The position numbers were made by a program, and so were the translations under genes. The notes beneath the pieces are model-generated. The model was not told where the DNA came from, searched no databases, and saw only the letters and a program-made list of their open reading frames with translations. A stretch of DNA of 64,000 nt from Kolteria novifilia (GTDB taxonomy: Bacteria; Planctomycetota; Planctomycetia; Kolteriales; Kolteriaceae): positions 6,076,001-6,140,000 of the forward strand of contig CP036279.1 in NCBI GenBank assembly GCA_007748055.1. The letters run 5' to 3'. How positions within the stretch are numbered: position 1 is the stretch's first letter; each line of letters starts with the position of its first letter. This document shows positions 45,110 to 53,401 of the stretch, one piece after another.

Positions 45110-45715
45110 CTAGCGTTGTTCAGATTGACGACGTCGACGCAGGCCCAGGATCAACTCGACCTCCCCCCTGGCTTGGCCCGTTGCCTCGCAAATCTCCGCG
45201 GGGGTCATCCCGTCGTCGGCCAACTTGTAGATAATCGCGTAGCGGTCCTTGGGCTCCTGATCGGACTCCTCGGGTTCGGACTCCGCCGGCAACGAGAGAT
45301 CCGGTTCCGGGGTCGCGGCGAGTTTCGCGGCCCGAGCTGCCGGTCCCATCAGCACCGATCGGTCCATCTCGACGACGACCGGTTCGCGATCCTCCTCGGC
45401 CTCGTCATCCCGACCCAAGGCCGACTCGTCTTGGAGTTGGCGAAGCTCTTTGATCTTTCGCTCCGCGTCGAGAATCAATTCGTTGAGAACGTGCATCTTG
45501 GTATCGATGCGCGCGTTCATCTCCCGAAAGAGCTCTTGCAACTCGACCTTGAGCTGGGTGGCCGATTCGTCGGCTCGCTGAGCGGCCATCTGCTTGCGCA
45601 GGTCGTTCATGTGGTTGGTGTTCTTGGAAGCCTTGCGGCGCCGCGTCCCCCGCAACAACAGGACGATGATCAGGAACGCCATCGCGGCGATAATCAGTAG
45701 CTGAGCATTGTTCAT
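45110..45715 (-). CDS. Membrane-anchored coiled-coil protein with C-terminal HTH-like segment
   Basis: The protein is 201 residues. It has an N-terminal membrane helix (residues 4-22), then a coiled coil of about 60 residues (ELQELFREMNARIDTKMHVL), an acidic linker, and a C-terminal segment IYKLADDGMTPAEICEATG resembling the DUF6115/DUF2802 helix-turn-helix-like end. The layout, anchor plus coiled coil plus small helical domain, is typical of structural or division-associated proteins, but the function is unknown. It is contiguous with the small membrane protein gene downstream. Confidence 0.8.
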   Translation of the reverse strand: MNNAQLLIIAAMAFLIIVLLLRGTRRRKASKNTNHMNDLRKQMAAQRADESATQLKVELQELFREMNARIDTKMHVLNELILDAERKIKELRQLQDESALGRDDEAEEDREPVVVEMDRSVLMGPAARAAKLAATPEPDLSLPAESEPEESDQEPKDRYAIIYKLADDGMTPAEICEATGQARGEVELILGLRRRRQSEQR

Positions 45716-45845
45716 ATCGCCATGCCTGCCTGCTAGATCGGACTCTCACGAATCCCTGGACGATCGAAGAAGAGCTTGTGGCCATCGTCCCTCAGCGTAC
45801 GGCCGACGAACTGGAAGAGATTCGCCTCTCACCGCCGAACGCCCA

Positions 45846-47048
45846 TTACGTCGTTCGCGTCTTCCCCGCGGAAGCGACGACGTCGCGCAGCCGCTCCAGG
45901 GCCTCCGACTGAACATCGCCCAGGGAGACGCCGTGCTCGCGAGCCAATCGAGCGCAGTCGTCGTACTCGACCGATAGAGACTCGATGTCCCCTCGTGTGC
46001 CAATCTTTCCGCGCACGACTCCCCACCGCGTCGTGACGGAGTGGGAGACCCGATCGAGCACGGTTCGCTCAACCGGCCAGCGTCTCATGCCGAAGGTCTT
46101 GGTCTCCCGGAAGAGGGACGCTTCCAGACGGTCCCGGTCCCCCTCGTGGCAGAGGAGACCCAGCATCACGGCGGGACGGTCCTTCTTCATTTGGATCGGT
46201 GCGGTCCAAACATCGAGCGCCCCCAAGTCGAGCAAGCAGCGTTTGGCGTACGCGACAACCTCGGGCGTGACGTCGTCGAGGTTCGTTTCGACCTGCCACA
46301 CCCTGCCCGACGGAAACTCCTGCAAATGGGAGGCGATCTCCCCAAGAAAGAGCCGCAACAGATTCGGTTGCTCCTCGAGATCGCGACTCCCCGCTCCCAT
46401 GCCGACTCGTTCGATCGTCATGGGGGGCGTGTTGACGAACTCATCGACAGTGGCGGCGACAATCGCGGCACCCGTTGGCGTGGTCAGTTCCGACTCGATC
46501 GCGACATCCGCGAGCGGAACGCCGACCAGCAGGCGGGCCGTCGCGGGCGCGGGCACCGGAAGAACGCCGTGAGCGCAACGGACCGTTCCCCGCCCGGTCG
46601 GAATTGGCGTGCACGTGACACGGTCGACCCCGAGCCAGTTCATCCCGATCGCGGTACCGACGATGTCGAAGATGCTATCGACCGCCCCGACTTCGTGGAA
46701 ATGGACCTTCTCGATCGCGATGCCGTGGCTGGCGGCCTCGGCTTCGCCCAGTTTGCGGAAGATCCGCAGAGCCCGCTCCTTGGCCGGTTCGGCGATCGTG
46801 CTCGCGGTGATCATTCGTTCAATGGTCGAAAGATGCCGATGCGGCTGTTCGGGCGGCGAGATGACCTCGACCGAGACGGCGGCAAACCCCGACTTGCGGA
46901 TGCGGCTCACGTGAAGCGTTCCGTCGAGCCCCAGTGTGGAAAGCTCCTTGGACAACTCCCCTTCCGGCACGCCGAGGTCGATCAGCGCCCCCAACATCAT
47001 GTCGCCGGACACACCACTGAAACAATCCAAGTGAAGGACTCTCGTCAC
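45846..47048 (-). CDS. larC: Nickel-pincer cofactor biosynthesis protein LarC
   Basis: The protein is 400 residues. LarC (DUF111) inserts nickel into the pyridinium-dithiocarboxylate mononucleotide cofactor of lactate racemase-type enzymes. The diagnostic LHLDCFSGVSGDMMLGALIDLG is at residues 5-26. KVHFHEVGAVDSIFDIVG near residue 115, ELTTPTGAAIVAA near 190 and ETNLDDVTPE near 265 follow. The GTG at 47048, with AAGGAG seven bases upstream, gives the normal N-terminus. No larA, larB or larE lies in the window, so the client enzyme is unknown. It is divergent from lipB. Confidence 0.93.
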   Translation of the reverse strand: MTRVLHLDCFSGVSGDMMLGALIDLGVPEGELSKELSTLGLDGTLHVSRIRKSGFAAVSVEVISPPEQPHRHLSTIERMITASTIAEPAKERALRIFRKLGEAEAASHGIAIEKVHFHEVGAVDSIFDIVGTAIGMNWLGVDRVTCTPIPTGRGTVRCAHGVLPVPAPATARLLVGVPLADVAIESELTTPTGAAIVAATVDEFVNTPPMTIERVGMGAGSRDLEEQPNLLRLFLGEIASHLQEFPSGRVWQVETNLDDVTPEVVAYAKRCLLDLGALDVWTAPIQMKKDRPAVMLGLLCHEGDRDRLEASLFRETKTFGMRRWPVERTVLDRVSHSVTTRWGVVRGKIGTRGDIESLSVEYDDCARLAREHGVSLGDVQSEALERLRDVVASAGKTRTT

Positions 47049-47233
47049 CCATTTTCTCCTTGTTCGAATCGCCCGAATTCTAATCGGGAGTTCGGGTTCT
47101 TCCAAGAGATCCCTCGCCCAGATAGAGCGACTGGTCCCAGGGGGATTAGGCTAGCACCAACCAGACTGGTAGAATAAACCGGAAGTGAGGATCGCCGGGG
47201 CGGTTCCTGGGGAGATGAAGGGACGATGACCTG

Positions 47234-47980
47234 ATGTCATGTCAGCGGGCACGACTCGACGACGTCTACGCCGAAACGGCGCTCGACGTCTATCTGCTGC
47301 CCAAGACCCCGTGGGAGGAAACCAATCTCCTTCTCCAACGGCTGACCTACGAGTTGAGCGAGGAACCCCGCCGCCGAGCGGCCCTGGTCCTGTGCGAACA
47401 CCCGCCGATCATCACGGTCGGCCGACGCGGCAGCCGTGGCCATATCGACTTGGAGGAAGAGGAGTTACGAGCGCGCCGCCTTGAAATTCGCTGGACCAAT
47501 CGCGGCGGCGGTTGCTGGTTGCAGACTCCCGGACAGCTGGCGATCTACCCCGTCGTCCCCATCCATCCGACCGAGGTCGGACTGGCTCGCTATCGCACGG
47601 CGCTCTACGAGTCGATTCTCTCGGTCTTGGACGAGTTTCATCTTCGCGCCGATCACGACAGTCATGGCGGGGGCGTTCACGTCGACGGCCGACAAATCGC
47701 CGGAATGGGTTTGGCCGTCAAGAATTGGGTTGCCTATCACGGGTGTTGGATCAATGTCTGTGTTCCCCCCGAATGGTTCGATGGGATCACGTTGAATCCA
47801 ACCAACGGGCAGCATCGGCCCACGTCGATGTTCCGCGAACTCTGTTCCCCGATTCGCACCGAGACCGTGCGGGAAAGCTTCCTGCGCAAATTCGTCGATG
47901 TCTTCGGGTTCCAGGCCTACTATCTGTGCCGTCCACCCCGAATCTACCCCGTCAGGAAAGCGGCCAATGTCGTCGGTTGA
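47234..47980 (+). CDS. lipB: LipB-like octanoyltransferase lacking the usual Lys/Cys pair
   Basis: The protein is 248 residues with the LipB/BPL fold (LVLCEHPPIITVGRRGSRGH, TNRGGGCWLQTPGQLAIYPVV, GGGVHVDGRQIAGMGLAVK, YHGCWINV). LipB normally moves octanoate from ACP to lipoyl domains through a Lys and a Cys. Here the Lys position before IAxxG is Gln154 (GRQIAGMG), and the Cys of the PCG motif is replaced by NPTNG (Thr190/Asn191). The His of the RGGxxTYHGPGQ block is also missing. Either the chemistry differs or nearby cysteines (171, 176) substitute. It overlaps lipA by 14 bases. The family call is firm; the activity is uncertain. Confidence 0.8.
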   Translation: MSCQRARLDDVYAETALDVYLLPKTPWEETNLLLQRLTYELSEEPRRRAALVLCEHPPIITVGRRGSRGHIDLEEEELRARRLEIRWTNRGGGCWLQTPGQLAIYPVVPIHPTEVGLARYRTALYESILSVLDEFHLRADHDSHGGGVHVDGRQIAGMGLAVKNWVAYHGCWINVCVPPEWFDGITLNPTNGQHRPTSMFRELCSPIRTETVRESFLRKFVDVFGFQAYYLCRPPRIYPVRKAANVVG

Positions 47981-48887
47981 TCTTCCCACCCTCCCAATCA
48001 TTGACGCCCCCCCCGCGGTCGAGCCCGCGAAGCGCCGGCTCCCCAAGTGGCTCAAACGTCCCCTGCCCGGCAAGGAATTCGGCTTCACCGATCACCTGAT
48101 CGCCGATCTCGGTCTCGAAACCGTCTGTCGGGAGGCCCACTGCCCCAATCGGACCGAATGTTGGTCGCGAAAGACCGCCACCTTCATGATTCTCGGCCGG
48201 GTTTGCACGCGCCCCTGCGGCTTCTGCGCCGTCGAACGCGGTAAGCCCGAGCCCCTCGCCGACGACGAGCCGGCGCGGGTCGCCGAGGCCGCCGAGCGTC
48301 TCGGCCTGAAACATGTCGTCATCACCTCGGTCACGCGCGACGATCTGCCCGACGGGGGAGCCGATCACTTCCGGCGCTGCATCCTCGCCGTCCGCGAACG
48401 GACCGGGGCCGCCGTCGAGGTCCTCACCCCCGACTTCGACGCCGACCACGACGCCCTGCGCACCGTGATGTCGGCTCGTCCCGAGGTCTTCAATCACAAC
48501 GTCGAGACCATCAATAGGCTCCAACAACGCGTCCGACGCAAAGCGGCCTACGAAACGAGCCTGGAAGCCCTTCGCTTCGTCAAGGAGATCTCGCCCGAGA
48601 CCGCGACCAAGAGCGGCATCATGTTGGGACTCGGCGAAACGACGGACGAACTGCTCGAAACCATGGCCGATCTGCGGGCGGTGGGCGTCGATCTGCTGAC
48701 CATCGGCCAGTACCTCCAACCCTCCGCCAAGCACCTCCCCGTCGAACGTTTCGTCCCACCCGAGGAGTTCACGGAGTTGGGCCGACTCGCCGAGACGATG
48801 GGCTTCCGCCATGTCGCCAGCGGACCGTTTGTCCGTTCGAGCTACCATGCCGACGAAGCATGGGAGCAGGCGGGCCAGCAAGTCTGA
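47967..48887 (+). CDS. lipA: Lipoyl synthase
   Basis: This 306-residue radical-SAM enzyme inserts two sulfurs into octanoyl-lysine to make lipoate. All expected residues are present: the auxiliary cluster Cys54, Cys59, Cys65 (CREAHCPNRTEC), the radical-SAM cluster Cys80, Cys84, Cys87 (CTRPCGFC), and the C-terminal RSSY. The ATG at 47967 lies within the end of lipB, with AGGAAAG upstream; an in-frame start at 47898 is less likely. It is translationally coupled to lipB. Its complete motifs contrast with the altered LipB. Confidence 0.95.
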   Translation: MSSVDLPTLPIIDAPPAVEPAKRRLPKWLKRPLPGKEFGFTDHLIADLGLETVCREAHCPNRTECWSRKTATFMILGRVCTRPCGFCAVERGKPEPLADDEPARVAEAAERLGLKHVVITSVTRDDLPDGGADHFRRCILAVRERTGAAVEVLTPDFDADHDALRTVMSARPEVFNHNVETINRLQQRVRRKAAYETSLEALRFVKEISPETATKSGIMLGLGETTDELLETMADLRAVGVDLLTIGQYLQPSAKHLPVERFVPPEEFTELGRLAETMGFRHVASGPFVRSSYHADEAWEQAGQQV

Positions 48888-48905
48888 TCCCAATCGAGGG
48901 CCGAT

Positions 48906-49163
48906 GTGTCGCTACCCACCGTCCCGATCGTCGTGCCCGAACTTGGCCTCGGCCCGGACGACGCCCTCACCGTCAGTTGCTGGCTCGTGGGCGTCGGTGA
49001 CGATGTCGTGGAGGGCGATCGCGTCGTCGAGTTGCTGACCGGCGAGATCACCTTCGATGTCGCGAGCCCCACCAGCGGCCGTCTCAAACGAATCGACGCC
49101 GAGACCGACGAATCGGTCGCTCCGGGCGACTTCCTCGGTGCCATCCTCCCCGATCGCGACTGA
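48906..49163 (+). CDS. Lipoyl-like single-domain protein without acceptor lysine
   Basis: The protein is 85 residues with the beta-barrel pattern of biotinyl/lipoyl domains (VPELGLGPDDALTVSCWLVG, VGDDVVEGDRVVELLTGEIT, SPTSGRLKRIDAETDESVAPG). In E2-type domains the hairpin reads ETDKA and the Lys is lipoylated. Here the aligned stretch is LTGEI with Glu47 at the Lys position, and the only Lys (61) is elsewhere. It therefore should not carry lipoate in the usual way. The GTG at 48906 has GAGGG upstream, 18 bases after lipA. Its place beside lipB and lipA suggests a linked, possibly carrier or decoy, role. Confidence 0.78.
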   Translation: MSLPTVPIVVPELGLGPDDALTVSCWLVGVGDDVVEGDRVVELLTGEITFDVASPTSGRLKRIDAETDESVAPGDFLGAILPDRD

Positions 49164-49254
49164 CCCGAGCCCGTTTGGTCTCGCCTCGCCGAATCGCTAT
49201 CCCAATCTGTTCGCAAGTTCGCCGAGAACCACCCCCGAGGACCAAGAGGACGGG

Positions 49255-49875
49255 ATGACGTTCCTTTCGCTGGATGGAGTCGATGGAGCGGGCAAGTCGA
49301 CGCAGATCCGTCTGCTCGTCGATTGGCTCACGCGCCAAGGCCGCGACGTCGTCTCCTGTCGCGATCCCGGCGGCACCCCGACCGGCGACGAGATCCGACG
49401 ACTGCTGCTCGACCCGGAGATGCGGATCTCGCTTCGCAGCGAAATGCTCCTCTACATGGCGAGCCGGGCCCAACTCGTCACCGAGGTCATACAGCCCGCG
49501 CTCGATCGCGGATCAGTCGTCGTCTGCGACCGTTACCTGCTCTCGACGTTGGTCTATCAGGGCCATGCCGGCGGGCTCGACGTCGAGGACATTCGTGCGG
49601 TGGGAGCCTTCGCCACCACGGGGCTGATGCCCGACTGGACCGGCGTGATCGACTTGGCTCCCGAGACGGCCGCCCAACGCCGCGACGCTCCCGCCGACCG
49701 GATTGAGCAACGCGATCGTTCCTATCATGAGAAGGTCCGCCGGGGCTTTCAGGCCGAGGTCGAGCAACACGCCGACCGCATGAGTCTCTTCGACGGTCGG
49801 CAAGCCGCCGAGGAGATCCATCAAGCGATTATCGTGGAGGTACAACGTGTCCTGGACCGAACTCGTCGGCCATGA
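49255..49875 (+). CDS. tmk: Thymidylate kinase
   Basis: This 206-residue enzyme phosphorylates dTMP to dTDP for DNA synthesis. The P-loop is DGVDGAGKST (Lys14). DPGGTPTGDEIRRLLL (about 40-55) is the usual REPGGT-type dTMP-binding block with Arg-Glu replaced by Arg-Asp. CDRYLLSTLVYQG (about 87-99) is the DRY motif. AGAGGA at 49245-49250 precedes the ATG at 49255, so the longer open frame from 49057 is not used. It overlaps holB by 29 bases, a frequent pairing in bacteria. Confidence 0.94.
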   Translation: MTFLSLDGVDGAGKSTQIRLLVDWLTRQGRDVVSCRDPGGTPTGDEIRRLLLDPEMRISLRSEMLLYMASRAQLVTEVIQPALDRGSVVVCDRYLLSTLVYQGHAGGLDVEDIRAVGAFATTGLMPDWTGVIDLAPETAAQRRDAPADRIEQRDRSYHEKVRRGFQAEVEQHADRMSLFDGRQAAEEIHQAIIVEVQRVLDRTRRP

Positions 49876-50887
49876 GCCGATCCTCGAACGGCTGAGGCAC
49901 GCGCTGGCGATAGGCCGGTTGGGGCACGCGTTTCTCTTCGTCGGAGAAAGCGGGATCGGCAAGCGACGTCTCGCGCTCGAATTGGCCCAGGGACTACTCT
50001 GTCGCCATCGCCCCACTCGGGAACTCGCCCCTTGCGGCACCTGCGCCGACTGCGTGCAAGTCGCCGCCAGCACCCATCCGGACGTCACCCAGATCGCCAA
50101 ACCAGCCGACAAGCACGAGCTGCCGGTGCAACTGATTCACGGGCTTTGTGGCTCGCTCGGTCTCAAGGCCGCTCGCGGAGGCCACAAGATCGCGATCGTT
50201 GACGACGCCGACTTGCTCACCGTCGAATCGTCCAACTGTTTTCTCAAAACGCTCGAGGAACCTCCCCCGCAGTCGGTCTTGATCCTCCTAGCGACGAGCC
50301 TGGAATCTCAACTCAAGACGATCGTCAGTCGTTGCCAAGTGATGCACTTCCGATCGCTGACCGACGCGCAAGTCGTAAGCGTGCTGACAAGCCTCGAACT
50401 GGCACCCGACGAGGACGAGGCTCGGCGCATGGCTCTCTGGGGAAATGGCAGTGTCGGGCGGGCGATCCAGTTCTCGTCTGACGAGTGGCAACTCGTGCGT
50501 CGTCTCCTTCACGATCACTTGTCCGAGAAGCCGCTGCCGAGCGGCACCCTGACGCGGGAAGTACAACAGTTCATCGATGAGGCGGGAAAGGAGGCCGCCG
50601 CGCGCCGCGAACGGTCTCGGGATGTCATTCGCATGGCCGCCGACTTCTACCGCGACTGTCTTCGCTACCAGCAAGCGGGGATGGTGCACGCCCGCGACTC
50701 CGACCGCGCCGCCGTCGAGCAAGCCGCCCAGTTGTTCGACGCGGAGACACTGCTCGATTTGATGGAGCGGTGCCTTCAGGCCGACTTTCACATCGGGCGT
50801 TTTCTCAATCAGTCGCTGGCGGTCGATTGCTGGATCGACGACCTCGCCCAACTGAGCGCCGGTCACTACGTCGAACCGATCAACTAA
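49847..50887 (+). CDS. holB: DNA polymerase III delta-prime subunit
   Basis: This 346-residue clamp-loader ATPase-like subunit starts with GTG at 49847 inside tmk, with GGAGG upstream. It has GHAFLFVGESGIGKRRLALE (Walker A, Lys39), the zinc-binding cysteine group around CGTCADC (about 63-69), KIAIVDDADLLTVESSNCFLK (Walker B-like, about 115-135), LEEPPPQSVLILLAT and the sensor SRCQVMHF. It loads the sliding clamp together with DnaX and HolA. It is operon-linked to tmk and the small TPR gene. Confidence 0.92.
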   Translation: MSWTELVGHEPILERLRHALAIGRLGHAFLFVGESGIGKRRLALELAQGLLCRHRPTRELAPCGTCADCVQVAASTHPDVTQIAKPADKHELPVQLIHGLCGSLGLKAARGGHKIAIVDDADLLTVESSNCFLKTLEEPPPQSVLILLATSLESQLKTIVSRCQVMHFRSLTDAQVVSVLTSLELAPDEDEARRMALWGNGSVGRAIQFSSDEWQLVRRLLHDHLSEKPLPSGTLTREVQQFIDEAGKEAAARRERSRDVIRMAADFYRDCLRYQQAGMVHARDSDRAAVEQAAQLFDAETLLDLMERCLQADFHIGRFLNQSLAVDCWIDDLAQLSAGHYVEPIN

Positions 50888-50910
50888 GAACTTCAGAGAA
50901 GGAAGAGATC

Positions 50911-51219
50911 ATGGCAAGTCGACGCGAGCAACTTGAATCGCTCATTCAAGACAGTCCCGACGACACGTTTCTGCTCTACGGGCTGGCGATGGAGTACGTG
51001 AAGGAGGGCGAGACCGAAGAAGGCCTCGCGCGGCTCAAGGACGTCACGGAAAAGGATCCGGACTACCAGGCCGCCTACTTTCAGATCGGTCAGCTTCTCG
51101 CCGACGAGGGGGAAATCGACGAGGCACAGGATTGGCTCACGCGAGGGGTTGACGCCGCCAAGCGCACCGGCAATATCCATGCCGCCGAGGAGATGCAAAC
51201 CTTCCTCGACTCGCTCTAA
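50911..51219 (+). CDS. Small TPR protein
   Basis: The protein is 102 residues with about two TPR-like helical repeats (FLLYGLAMEYVKEGETEEGLA and AAYFQIGQLLADEGEIDEAQ) and a third partial one. It is probably a cytoplasmic protein-interaction module. GAAGGAAGAG precedes the ATG at 50911, 23 bases after holB. The stop codon TAA is formed at the junction with a MITE-like element (51217), so the original C-terminus may have been longer. Confidence 0.85.
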   Translation: MASRREQLESLIQDSPDDTFLLYGLAMEYVKEGETEEGLARLKDVTEKDPDYQAAYFQIGQLLADEGEIDEAQDWLTRGVDAAKRTGNIHAAEEMQTFLDSL

Positions 51220-51381
51220 CAGCCCGTTGATCTATTCGCTGCCGGCTGCGAACGGCTCTCTTGACCAATCTCGGCGTTGAAAAACCGCGACGAATCTACG
51301 GATTCGCCTGCGCTTTTCCTCCTTGATCTTGGCCCACATGGCTCGTTCTGGCCTGGGCCCGCTTAAATCAACGGACTGCTA
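51217..51381 (-). mobile_element. 165-bp MITE-like element, copy B
   Basis: It has the same length as, and is inverted relative to, the copy at 5694-5858. Its TA-flanked inverted ends read, on the element strand, GCAGTCCGTTGATTTAAGC and, at the other end, ACAGCCCGTTGATCTATTC. I estimate about 80% identity to copy A by eye. The TA plus the next base supplies the stop codon of the upstream TPR gene. There is no coding capacity. Confidence 0.75.
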
Positions 51382-51424
51382 ACACACCGACGGCCAGCAG
51401 AGAAGATGGGTCAAGATTCGTCCG

Positions 51425-51507
51425 ACGACTCGGTCGCTACCTCGACCGGCGGACGACTCGGTCGCTACCTCGACCGGCGGACGACTCGGTCGCTACTCGA
51501 CCGGCGG
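51425..51507. repeat. Three tandem 28-bp repeats at a gene end
   Basis: There are two identical 28-bp units (51425-51452, 51453-51480) and a third one base shorter (51481-51507), each running from ACGACTCGGTCG to CGACCGGCGG. The third overlaps the last codons of the minus-strand lipoprotein gene, so the array looks like repeated duplication of that gene's 3' end. Confidence 0.85.
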
Positions 51508-51900
51508 CACCAACTGCGGCAGCTTGCCCATCTCCATGCTTAGCTGTTGGACGAGTTGTTGGGCCTTGGTGTAGCTGGCGTTGCTGATCGCATCGATCAA
51601 CTTTCGCGACAGCTCCAAGGCCTGCGTCGCGGCAGGCTGATACGTCGAAAACCCAGACGGGACGCCGGCCTGTTCGAAGTCGTCGACGACCTTGGTAAAA
51701 CTCTCCGCCTCCTTCTTGGCCGCGCGAAAGTTCTTATCCTGCGTGAGCGTCACTTCGAGGTTGTACGCGGCATCGCGAAACGCCTGTAGCTCCGGCCAAC
51801 TCTTCACAGGCGGCGGGGCCGGCTCGCCACAACCGGCGAGTAAGATCGCGGCCGGGAGAATGGCGATCCAATGAATCCCTTTCGGACGTCGCGTCCGCAT
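51493..51900 (-). CDS. Helical lipoprotein, paralogue of the one at 56464
   Basis: The protein is 135 residues with a signal peptide and good lipobox LAGC (Cys24). It is followed by KSWPELQAFRDAAYNLEVTL and EQAGVPSGFSTYQPA, then a helical tail. The lipoprotein at 56464 shares KSWPELQ, AGVPSG and the same length, so they are paralogues. Both sit downstream of subfamily B DUF1559 genes. Here a 98-bp repeat lies between the two genes. The gene's last codons are part of a tandem repeat. Probably anchored in a membrane facing the periplasm; function unknown. Confidence 0.82.
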   Translation of the reverse strand: MRTRRPKGIHWIAILPAAILLAGCGEPAPPPVKSWPELQAFRDAAYNLEVTLTQDKNFRAAKKEAESFTKVVDDFEQAGVPSGFSTYQPAATQALELSRKLIDAISNASYTKAQQLVQQLSMEMGKLPQLVPPVE

Positions 51901-51975
51901 TTAGCAATTCCTTTCCTATCGGCGATCGCGACAAACCGGCTCCGCCGGACTTCATGTCGGATGGAAACGCATGAC

Positions 51976-52073
51976 CTAGTGCCGCGTCAAACGCTCGATT
52001 TCGGGTTGTGAACTCGCGATCACTTCTCACGGGGTGAGCAGCAGCCAGTGCCACCCGAATTCTTAGATCGGAC
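51976..52073 (-). repeat. 98-bp dispersed repeat, copy 2
   Basis: It is the reverse complement of the element at 8204-8301, gapless, with about 13 differences by eye. It starts six bases after the DUF1559 stop codon and lies upstream of the lipoprotein gene in the same relative orientation as copy 1. The internal TTCGGGT/ACCCGAA pairing is conserved. Confidence 0.75.
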
Positions 52074-52078
52074 AAAGC

Positions 52079-53134
52079 CTAGAAGGGCCGATTCTGAATC
52101 GGCTCGCCGCCGTCCTTGGTCCCGAGAGCTCCCCAAACGCCGTACGGACTCTTGCCCGCCATGACTTCGGAGGCCGTCGTGTCGCCCGTGTCGATCGAGT
52201 CACTGATGAAGTGGACCGCACCATCGACCATCAGGACATTGACGCCGCCGGGGTGGTAGCTCGACGGGGGAAGAATCGTCGTGAGCGAGTCCCCGGAACC
52301 GTTGGTGCCTACCGCGCAACTGATGTGGTTCGGCGGCAGGACGGTATGGCATCCCACCCACTCGGGCTGTCCATCGAACATGCGGGTTCCGAATCTCCCC
52401 TTCACTTGTGAGGTCGAAGTCGCGACGCACCCACTCGGGTTCGTGGCGAGTCCCGTCTGCCCCATCACGATCGCGGTGCGCGGATCGAACCCGCTCCCGG
52501 CGGACCTGATGTCGTAGGCGGTCCGTGCGTGCTCGCTCATCGCCACCGTGCTGGCCGTCCCGTCGCCGACATCGCCGATGCGGTAGCAAGTCCGATTGGC
52601 GAACATGCCCCGGACAGTGTCGTCGTCCCGGTTGTTGGCGATCGTGTCGCCAAGACTAAAGGCGTAGTTGTTGTTCTTGACTTTCGCGATGTAGGAGTCG
52701 GACGGACAGAGATACTGCGGAACGACCTTGTTCCAGACCGACCAACTGTTCCATGGCGCGGGTCCTCCCGGCGGCTGGGACGAGTCACCTCGCTGAATCT
52801 TCTCGTAGAGAGCTTGCTGATCGATATACGGCAGCAAGGGAGCGAACCCGCTCAATCGGCCCCAGTTGTCGTCCAATCCCGAGGAACTGCCGTTGGTACC
52901 TCCCTTGCGGAAAACAAACACGCCGTGAGAGTCATGATAGTTGTGAAGCGCCAATCCCAACTGCTTGAGATTGTTGGAGCACTGCATCCGGCGAGCCGCT
53001 TCCCGGGCCTGCTGAACGGCCGGTAGTAGTAGTCCGACGAGCACGCCGATGATCGCGATCACCACGAGCAGTTCGATCAACGTGAACGCAACACGCGATT
53101 GCTTGGCGCGAGCGCCGCGAATACATGTTCGCAC
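52079..53134 (-). CDS. DUF1559 family pseudopilin-like protein 8 (subfamily B)
   Basis: The protein is 351 residues from the GTG at 53134 (GGGGGAAA upstream, as in the paralogue at 57998). The predicted cleavage residue before [14 protein letters not shown] is Ala16, not Gly. Subfamily B blocks are [28 protein letters not shown] and the H-x9-DG region [14 protein letters not shown]. The tail [19 protein letters not shown] replaces the common ending. Copies at 53398 and 56937 share all of these. A lipoprotein gene follows beyond the 98-bp repeat. Confidence 0.92.
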   Translation of the reverse strand: MRTCIRGARAKQSRVAFTLIELLVVIAIIGVLVGLLLPAVQQAREAARRMQCSNNLKQLGLALHNYHDSHGVFVFRKGGTNGSSSGLDDNWGRLSGFAPLLPYIDQQALYEKIQRGDSSQPPGGPAPWNSWSVWNKVVPQYLCPSDSYIAKVKNNNYAFSLGDTIANNRDDDTVRGMFANRTCYRIGDVGDGTASTVAMSEHARTAYDIRSAGSGFDPRTAIVMGQTGLATNPSGCVATSTSQVKGRFGTRMFDGQPEWVGCHTVLPPNHISCAVGTNGSGDSLTTILPPSSYHPGGVNVLMVDGAVHFISDSIDTGDTTASEVMAGKSPYGVWGALGTKDGGEPIQNRPF

Positions 53135-53348
53135 AGTTTCCCCCTGTGAGTGTAGAAATGAATTAAGGTGGTCCCCATGTCGACTATAAGCCGGATCTCT
53201 TGGCCGCTCAACCAATTCGGAAAGCGGATTCCAATTCAGGTCCTGGCTTTCATCGTGCGTCGTCATTCACGCGGCGCGTTTACCCCGACTCGAAAGCGAT
53301 CGTTCGACGTTCACCAAACGTCATCGAATGTGATCGACGACGCGGCTT

Positions 53349-53401
53349 CGCAGCCTGTTGATCTACTCACCGCCAGCCGGCATAAGTCGACGGGCCGTCA
53401 G
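53349..53401. repeat. Internally deleted MITE remnant
   Basis: GCAGCCTGTTGATCTACTC at the left and TAAGTCGACGGGCCGTC at the right resemble the two inverted ends of the 165-bp element, joined with the interior missing. It lies at the 3' edge of DUF1559 copy 9. Confidence 0.45.

Noticed and set aside
46041-47177. A 378-codon plus-strand ORF opposite larC
   Set aside because: LarC on the other strand has complete family motifs. The antisense frame has no recognisable domain or start signal.
51425-51507. Direct repeats as a CRISPR array
   Set aside because: The units are contiguous with no spacers, and no cas genes are nearby.
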